A stretch of 64,000 nucleotides of DNA. Source: Diaporthe sp. PMI_573. Lineage: Eukaryota; Ascomycota; Sordariomycetes; Diaporthales; Diaporthaceae. Every line of letters starts with the position of its first letter. The stretch's first letter is position 1. Below, piece by piece: positions 56,883 to 64,000 of this stretch. Where the stretch lies: NCBI GenBank assembly GCA_021399435.1, contig JAJTUP010000020.1, forward strand, positions 1 to 64,000. Direction: 5' to 3'. The notes beneath the pieces were generated by a model. The model was not told the DNA's origin, made no database searches, and saw nothing but the letters and a program-made list of their open reading frames with translations. A program made the translations under genes and the position numbers.

Positions 56883-58094
56883 TCACTCGTGAGGAGCATC
56901 CTGTCCCGGGTTTGCAGTCTCATAATGCAACAGCTTGATGGCCTTGTACAACGCGAACGCGGCGAACGACCCGATGCCAGGTCCAACCCAATAGATCCAA
57001 TGCTCACTGGGGAATTCAGCTGCAATCACGCATGGACCCAGGCTTCGGGCGGGGTTGAGGCTCCCACCAGTATAATAGGCACCGCTTAGCTCGGCAATAA
57101 AAAGAGCCAGTCCGATGCCTACTGGCGCCACGAACGTGGCACGGTGCTTCTCAGCAGCCAGCATGAAAACAGTAAATACCAGCTCAAACGTGAGCAAAGC
57201 TTCGATAAACACACCCTGAGCGAGGGAAACTCCATCTGTGAGGGAGGTGCTGACGTCGATAGGGGTAGGAAATAAAACCGTGCTCAAGCCTGCCGCGGCA
57301 ATACCACCTAGCAACTGAGCAATAAGCACGAATATACTGCGCGTAGGTGAGATTGCGCGGATGAGTACGAGCGCAAGGGTGACCTAGATCAGAGTAATAA
57401 AGATTACAAGATGTCAGCTACTGCCAATAATTCTACGTGTCCGCTGCCAGGTTGTGCAATCAGAGTCATCAGGTAGACACTTACAGCAGGATTGAACAGG
57501 CCGCCAGAGACACGGTAGAAGATCCAGACGTTGACCATGAGGGAGAAGCCGAAGCATAGAGCTATGTATGTCTGGGCTGAGATATCCAGACCCGAGGAAC
57601 CAGCCCCAGCCGGGATTTTGGCAACTGCTGTGCCAGTGAATGCGAAGAACAGGAACATGGTGGTGCCGACAAACTCGCCCAGCGCAGCGACGATATCTAT
57701 CAAAGACCATGCTTTAGTTATATATTGGATTTTTAGAGGGAAATAGCCATAACTAACGGCTTCTCCAATGTTGACCAGCCTGTTTCCCGCTTCGAAAGAG
57801 ATTTCTAAAGCCCGGTTGCTTCTCACCGCTGTCCGCAGCTCGGAACTGCTGGGTGAAGGTGCGGTGGAGCACGGAGCCGAGGTGCCGACCCATCCCGCGG
57901 CCGGGAGACCCGGGATCAGCAGTCAATGGCTTGTCAGAAGCTCCTGACCCGGGTACGTCGTCTGACTCTCGGGTGAAGGATCGAGAAGGGATGCCGGGAT
58001 CGGGTCCTCGCTCAAGGTCAAAGGGATCAGGGCTTGGAAGGCTGTAAGACAGCTTTTTCTTGACCGAACGTTCCGGGGTGCCTTGAAATGCCAT
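56883..58094 (-). CDS. Aquaporin (MIP family) water/solute channel
   Basis: Exons 58,094-57,827, 57,696-57,485 and 57,383-56,883 sum to 981 nt (326 aa), in frame. The N-terminal about 85 residues are a hydrophilic extension rich in Pro, Gly, Ser and Asp. Six membrane helices follow: IVAALGEFVGTTMFLFFAFT (TM1), then SGGLFNPA|VTLALVLIRA with the first NPA box split by the second intron, QLLGGIAAAGL, GVFIEALLTFELVFTVFMLA, and GGSLNPARSLGP with the second NPA box. The Arg after the second NPA is the selectivity-filter residue. The long N-terminal extension is usual for fungal aquaporins and may be regulatory. Located in plasma or vacuolar membrane; the filter residues I can see favour water, but glycerol or peroxide transport cannot be excluded. 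Confidence 0.93.
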
Positions 58095-58357
58095 TTTTGT
58101 AATATGAGTGCTTGTTGTGAGAAGAATTATGTAGATGATTGGAAATGGAAAGTGGTGTTTCCCTTAGATGATGGAGTAACAAAGTCAAATTTTGTTTTCC
58201 AGTGAGAGACATGCAGCATTTATACCTTGAACAAGCCAGCTTACATTGTATGGTGTATCTATCGAGGTCATCTCATTTTCAGCTGCCGTGAGTAGATTGT
58301 ACCGATTACTTCGCTTTCATAGATCGTCAATTCGTTTCAAATGAGGATGTTGTCAAG

Positions 58358-58390
<33 letters not shown>
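58358..58390. repeat. (CAT)11 microsatellite
   Basis: Eleven perfect CAT units, in the 5' region of the aquaporin gene (about 265 bp before its start codon). Confidence 0.95.
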
Positions 58391-60219
58391 ATATGTCAAT
58401 TTCTTTGGTTTGATATAGTGTTCTGCACTCCTGCCCAAACGCTGACACCATACCGGGAATCCCCTTTGAGCATCAAGCCCTGTTAATTATCCTTCTGCCC
58501 CTCAACCAGAAAAAGGCAAATGTCAAGTCGGTTCACGGGGCCATACATATCAACAGTGGAGTGATTGTGCTAGTCTTGACAGGGAAAAGACGCACAAGCT
58601 GCAAGCACCACCTTGCCACAAGCGCTGCCTTGGCATAGATGTCGGAGTATCTTTTCTCGTTTCGCTCTTGGTCTTGTTCTCACTGCCCAACGCCCTTGAA
58701 TTTTAGAGTTTCGCTCTTCGCGAGTCACCTGCATATGACGGTCTCCCAACAAGAATAAAGCTAGGCTGAACAGCGCCAAGCGTGGGTCTATATTGCGTCG
58801 CAGCCCTTTTTCGAAGTTGACAACATATTGCTGGCGTCACAGCATGATGTGACGATGTGACGGGAACAAATTGTAGATATTATGGGCTTTACTTCATAAG
58901 TAGTATGTCATGATCATACGTCGCTAAATATGGCCAAGACCATGGGCGCCGCGCGCGTTTGCCAGCGGGTTCGACTTGTGTGCGCACAAAGATTCTTCGT
59001 CATGCCCAGAAGGCCACCCACGTGGCTATGCTGTGCGCTCTCCGTGATACTCAATGCTATGTTTTTGCGAGTCGATGACCTCTTGGGCTCCTCCTGCAGA
59101 ATCACTATGAGCGACGTGCCCAATTGACTTGGCCCTTGATCCGGATCGAAGGAAATACTTCTCGCCACCTAATCATGAACTCTCCTGGTTTGCGTGAGAG
59201 CTAATCTAAAGCGATGGAGGAAAGGGGGGTCTGGGACAGAGGAACATTGTTTAAGCGAGAGCGCAGATCATCTGGGCCGCCTGAAAATCTTCCTTCCGAC
59301 CCAAGATTCTCGAGGCTGTCGTCTAATTAGAGTTTGGCAGCAGGTCCAAGCGCAACACCAATGCCTTCTGGATGACGTTCGCCCAAGGCGTCCCTACACA
59401 ATCGTGGGCGCACACTCAAATGGTCCAATAGTATACGATTCATCTATTATTAGGGCGGTTAGTATAGGTCTAAACCTTGACAGGCGGAAGCTAGACCACC
59501 ACCTTGTGCTTTCCAGAATCTTGCGAGGGGCCCGAGTACCTAGGCCGGTGTTTCATAACCGGTCGCAACCCAATCTATCTTACTACTATTTGAGCCTAAC
59601 TGGGCCCTTAGACTATCCCCTCGTCACTCTATTATCTGCCAGTAGTCCTGACATGATTGCAAATCTTGCCTCCCAATCTCGATTCTGGGATAGCAAGTAT
59701 GCTCATGATGAGATCGGCTGTACCTGGACATGTCAGACTATCAGACGGATTGGTTGCGTCCAGCTACATGTACCATTTGCCGCTCCTACCATGCCAATAG
59801 CGGCATTCTGGGCTTGGCCCGTCGGAGATCTCGCTATCGGGACCATCCGTTCTGGGTTGACAGATCGCCCGATGTGCCGCATATGTCGCTCGTAATCACG
59901 TTTCGGCCTCGCGTCACACTTTATGTAAGGCTGTCTCGGCTACCAGAAATGTCGAAACCTTATTCGCAGCCTGGGTCGCCATCGCTTTCAAACTCATGGA
60001 ATCCTCAACTAAGTCAGGGACATATCCTAGGGTATTTATGAGAGACGGTTACCACTCATACTTCAACAACGTTGGTCACACGCAGGGCTTCATGAAGCGG
60101 CTGGACCTTGTCATTCTCCTCGATCTGGTACCACACGGTGGCACAGTGAGAACAATCAGGGAATCAGTCTCCGTTTGAAGAAAACCTCTGTTCGATGACG
60201 CTGCCATGTGCAATGTCAG

Positions 60220-60501
60220 TTATCTCCCTCTATTCAATACCGATGATCCCTCCACGGGGTCCCCAATTCCGGAGCCTCGAAGCCATAGGTCCGACACAAA
60301 CATGCCAATGACACTAGTGAGCAAACGAGACTTCGAAAGCAGCTTATCTTCCATTGGTGGTAGTTCTATCTCATAGCCACAATGATTTTCCAGAATGTGC
60401 CAAATATCCCACCCTGTGTTATTCTGATGCAGGCAAAACACAATGGACTTCTGCTTCAAGCCTCGGATGATGTCCCAAGTCCAAAATGACACAAATTCCA
60501 C
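60220..60501 (-). CDS. Hypothetical 93-aa open frame
   Basis: The translation is protein-like (GWDIWHILENHCGYEIELPP, MEDKLLSKSRLLTSVIGMFV), with few odd residues, and could be the C-terminal piece of a larger gene or a relic. No family is recognised and no upstream exon is evident, so it is listed with low confidence. Confidence 0.2.
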   Translation of the reverse strand: MEFVSFWTWDIIRGLKQKSIVFCLHQNNTGWDIWHILENHCGYEIELPPMEDKLLSKSRLLTSVIGMFVSDLWLRGSGIGDPVEGSSVLNRGR

Positions 60502-61472
60502 CAGGATTGCGAGGACAGAGATGGAAAAACAGGGTTAGGGCTGAGACCCAAAAACTGCCGGCTCCTCTATAATCCACTCGCAGAGACTGACACGCGCACA
60601 AATCCGTCCTCCGAAACGAGTATCGCGGACATGTCTTCGAGATTCGTGTGCCTGGCCTATTTGCTCGATTTTCAGACTCCGTCGGCATGGACCGAGGTTG
60701 AGGTACACAGTAGAGTGATGCACAATCTGTGATCACCAACAAAACAACGGTCAGAGCCGCAGTGTGGCGGTGACAAAATGCATGGCCATTGCCGATGCTA
60801 CTCTGAAATGCACGTTGGCTCCAAGCCCCCGCGTGTAGCCCATGCGAGCCTGCGGCGTAGCACCTGGTCTAACGTCCACCGGGTAGTGTACAAATAACCA
60901 GTTGGCTCTAGCCCCCACGCCCCCGACCAACAAACAATTCCCAGACCGGCCTGACAGGCTGGAGTGGACGGCCAGACTTTCAGCTGTGGCGCCGCCAAGC
61001 CGAGCCCTTCTTGCACATGTGCTCTTAACAGCTATCTATCTGCCTGCAAGCACCTGGCTTGGCTTTGCCCCCCCCAAAACTCGCGCCTGTCCCCCTAGAT
61101 CAGCACGACTCCTCCCCAGACCCATCTCCATCCTTCCTTCATTGCTCAAAGTAAAAGACGGCGAGATTGTCGGCTGGCCTGGATTTATCAGCCGGCTCAT
61201 GATTAAGATCAGAACTATACCAGGCTTCAGCGGAATCGCCCCCGCAAATATCACCAACATGCCCTGAGGATCTGCGGTGCTACGACCGATGAGGCTCAGC
61301 TGAAAATCCCCCTGCCCAAGCCTCACAGCACGGGGTTTAGCGCTTACTTGACATGCATCCAAGCAGTCATGACCAATCTGTTTTGTGACGTCGAGTCCGT
61401 AACACACAAGTAACACAAAAACAACCTGACTTCTTCCCTCTCCTCCACCTCTCTGCTCCATACGCCCTGTGT

Positions 61473-63966
61473 GTGTCTTGCTCGACAACCTCTGCACGAC
61501 ATCCTGTCGAAACATTGCTGCCTTGGTGGAAACAAGAGGACAGCTCAACCCCGCTCCCGACCTCTCGGGCGATGCCGAATTCGTCACTGCCGCCGACCGC
61601 CGCGGCGCCGGGCTGCGTGGAGGCCAGGCGCCGTCACCGGGGACGTTCGCATGGATCACACGTCCACTGTCCAGCTTCCGCGGCCTGCAGAACCACGCCG
61701 TCTCGCGGCTGCCAGGGATCCGACCCGGTTGGCCCGCTCGGCAACAGGCCGCCTCCCCTGGAGCCCAGTATTCGACAGGCCCTGAGCAGACTTTATGACC
61801 AGTTGAAGGGGCCAGAAAAGGCTCTCTCCGCGGCAGATCTTTCCTTCTTCGTGGAGGAGGAGCAAAAGGAAGAGCCCGCGTCTTGTCTGAAACAAATATC
61901 TGCTGGGAGCACATACTCCTTTTCCGAGTTCTGCGACTTCTGGTATGAACACGCCAGCCATTCCAAACGACCGATCCAAGTGGGAGAGGGGGACTTCAAG
62001 AAACCCATATCGAATTACTACATCAACAGCAGTCATAACACTTACATCGGAGAGGGTGATCAGGTCAGCGGGTTCATCACGACGGAACAATATCGAAAGG
62101 CGAGTTATATCCCCCCAAGACATGTAGGCAAGCCCACGCATAACATAGTGGACTAACACATAGGCGCATAGGTCATCAGGGGAGGATGCAGGTGTGTAGA
62201 GATTGATGTCTGGAATTCCCCGCGCTGCAACGACCCCCCTCGCAGCCCCCGATTCCGGCCAGCGCAAAGTGAACATTGGTCATTGGACTCTTTTCTCTCG
62301 TGGATGAAGAGCCAATTCGATGATCGAGCTGGTGCCGGGAAGAGGGAGCCCTCCCGGAAGCCGCTTGCACGATCGTGGGCGCTCTCCAACAAAGACTGGG
62401 ACGAGAAGCTCGATCTCGAGCCGCGCGTCTGCCACTGCCTCCCGACCATAGCAGGTGACCTCAGCGCTCGCACCGGATTGGCATTCAGGCTCGTGTGTAG
62501 AGCGATCAGGGACGTGGCTTTCGAACAGACCGACCTGCCGCTCATCATCAGCCTGGAAGATCACACCACCGGCGACCAGCACAAGGAGATGGTCAAAATT
62601 ATGAGGGAGGAATGGGCAGGCCTCCTACTCGAGAATCCCCTACCGGGGTGTGATCCTGAGACACAACAACCTAGGGTCGCGGATCTCAAGAGGAAGATAC
62701 TCATCAAGGGGAAGAAGAAGGCCCAGAAGTGTGCCCCCAGCAAGCTGTCCAACTCTTTTCCCTCTCAGAAAGCACTGCTCCGCAGGATGACCGCGAGGGA
62801 GTACTACGGCGCACCTCCGGAAGAGCAGCAAATCAAGGAGGGAAAGATCGATTGCGCACTGAACAAGCTGGCCATATATACCTACAGCGCCGGGCCGTTC
62901 AAATCTCTCAACTCGAAAGACTCCCTGAAGCCAGCCCACATTTTCAGCTTCAGCGAAGAAAAGCTGAAGGCGCTCCACAGGACCAAGCACAAGGATGTCT
63001 TCCAGCACAACAAGAATTACTTGGCACGGACGTTCCCTGCCAGCCTCCGCTCGGCTAATCCCAACTTCCCAACATTGTGCTGGCGCAAGGGCGTGCAGAT
63101 GGTCTCGCTGAACTGGCAACACTGGGACACGGCCATGCATCTCAACGACGCCATGTTCGATGGCACACACGGCTGGGTCCTAAAGCCACCTGGGTATCAG
63201 TCCGAATCGGCGGCCTCTTGCCAAGCACATGTCGCCGGGAAGAAGAAGCTCAGTCTGCGTGTCACCATCATGGCAGGACAGAACATCCCGATGCCGCGAG
63301 CTGGAACATTCGACGATTCAACTAGCAAGACGAGCCCTAGCGTCTCGTCCACAACGGTCAACGGCGACTCAGATGTGCGGGCCATTCCAGCCACGCCTGA
63401 GGTGCACGATAACGATTTTCACGATTTCCGGCCCAGGGTCAAGTGTTACTTGCACGTCGAGAGCAACAGCGAGAGAAATCAATTCATGAAACTGGGCGAA
63501 GATGAGATCTGCATGGAGACGAAGCCCGCAGAAACCCAACACCCCACCTGGCCAGAAGATGAATCGAAGCTGCAGTTCCCGGATGTCAGCCACGTTGTCG
63601 AGGAGCTGAGCTTTCTAAGGTATTTGACACATAACCCTTGCCTCGTTCATCGCAGGAATTACAAGCGCTCACACCTCTTCCAGATTCAGAGTCGAGCACA
63701 CTGGCTTCATCAGAGACCAGTGCACCTCATGGGCCTGCATACGACTCGACAGGTTGCAAGAAGGATACAGGCTCATCAATCTGAAGGATCTCGGGGGTGG
63801 CCTGACCGAGGGAATGCTACTCGTCAAGGTCGAAAAGACTGTTCTGGAGGAGCCAGGTAGGCAGTTGTCGCTGAGGGCCAAGACTTGGGACGCTTGCAAG
63901 AAAGGCAGTGAGGAAGTAACCCGTTTGGGTTCGCGGTGGTCATGCTTTGGTCAGGGAACAATGTGA
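61473..63966 (+). CDS. Phosphoinositide-specific phospholipase C
   Basis: Exons 61,473-62,099, 62,172-63,619 and 63,684-63,966 sum to 2,358 nt (785 aa). After a Ser/Pro-rich N-terminus, residues about 98-170 form an EF-hand-like helical region (SIRQALSRLYDQLKGPEKAL). X domain: PISNYYINSSHNTYIGEGDQ (about 178-197, catalytic His in SSHNTY) and RGGCRCVEIDVWN (Ca-binding E and D). A second His in the EPRVCHCLPT region replaces the usual VxHGxT block. LPLIISLE follows. Y domain: LNKLAIYTYSAGPFKSLNSK, YLARTFPASLRSANPNF, GVQMVSLNWQHWDTAM. C2 domain from about 565 (LSLRVTIMAGQNIP) to the end (RLDRLQEGYRLINLKDLGGG). It cleaves PIP2 to DAG and IP3 at membranes. The first intron is GC-AG (62,100-62,171) with a GACTAAC branch site. 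The N-terminal 95 residues are uncertain. Confidence 0.88.
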
Positions 63967-64000
63967 TGGAAATTGGCTCACACTTGGATTCATCAGTCTT

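Larger units (their letters stand above)
58095..61472. other. Long stretch without a confident gene
   Basis: 3.4 kb. It includes a (CAT) microsatellite at 58,358-58,390. Open frames on both strands (for example 59,194-59,895 plus) have no recognisable domain. The least unlikely is a minus frame at 60,220-60,501, listed separately. Nothing here resembles the transposons of the left compartment. Confidence 0.45.

Noticed and set aside
59194..59895. 234-codon plus-strand open frame in the long gap before the phospholipase C gene
   Set aside because: It has no recognisable domain, other frames over the same DNA are similarly open, and no exon structure extends it. Not enough support.
61036..61914. 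Long antisense open frame (292 codons) across the phospholipase C 5' region
   Set aside because: It has no domain, is Arg/Pro-rich, and overlaps the PLC gene in antisense. High G+C content here makes long chance frames likely.

Overview
This window looks like nuclear DNA from a filamentous ascomycete (Pezizomycotina, perhaps Sordariomycetes). The genes are interrupted by short introns (about 48-140 bp) with GTRNGT donors, CTAAC/CTGAC-type branch sites and YAG acceptors. The families are typical of these fungi: Zn2Cys6 regulator, NACHT/STAND protein, ankyrin-CorA protein, SNF2-RING ATPase and mpaB-like oxygenase. The repeats carry the C-to-T/G-to-A decay of repeat-induced point mutation (RIP).

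The window has two compartments. Positions 1 to about 20,000 are AT-rich and hold no intact gene, only nested and decayed transposons. These are a Ty3/gypsy element on the minus strand (1-5,338), the 3' half of a pogo/Fot1-type DDE transposase (about 5,395-6,300), a Ty1/copia element (about 8,100-13,500) and a second gypsy element on the plus strand (about 14,616-19,990). Younger insertions sit inside them and their target duplications can still be read. Two copies of one hAT-like MITE (1,316-2,549 and 8,956-10,208) each have an 8-bp duplication, and two solo LTRs (6,405-6,660 and 17,182-17,364) each have a 5-bp duplication. The second gypsy element ends against the C-terminal relic of a DUF3435-type tyrosine recombinase (about 19,991-20,993), the family that includes the 'captains' of Starship giant transposons. 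This lies at the edge between the AT-rich and gene-bearing compartments.

From about 22 kb base composition is ordinary and genes appear. In order: an atypical protein-kinase-like gene (22,246-23,583); a broken MFS transporter; a broken NmrA-like reductase; a Zn2Cys6 transcription factor with one frameshift; an NCS1 permease and, divergent from it, a fused hydantoinase/oxoprolinase-DUF917 enzyme; a fragment of an unrecognised membrane-protein-like family; an mpaB-like oxygenase; a broken CadD-like transporter; an SNF2-RING ATPase with a solo LTR in one intron; a NACHT-C2H2-SANT protein; an ankyrin-repeat CorA-like protein; a secreted beta-lactamase-like hydrolase; an aquaporin; a long stretch without a clear gene; and a phosphoinositide-specific phospholipase C at the right edge.

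The clearest functional unit is the permease/hydantoinase pair, with the regulator beside it. The shared 0.5-kb promoter carries three HGATAR motifs and one CGG-N5-CCG inverted repeat. This suggests uptake and ring opening of a hydantoin-like compound as a nitrogen source, under nitrogen control and possibly under the neighbouring regulator. The many half-decayed genes, the NACHT gene and the recombinase relic would fit an old accessory (possibly Starship-derived) region, but that is inference. Gene models were built by hand from the sequence. Where exon sums are quoted, they were checked for reading-frame closure.
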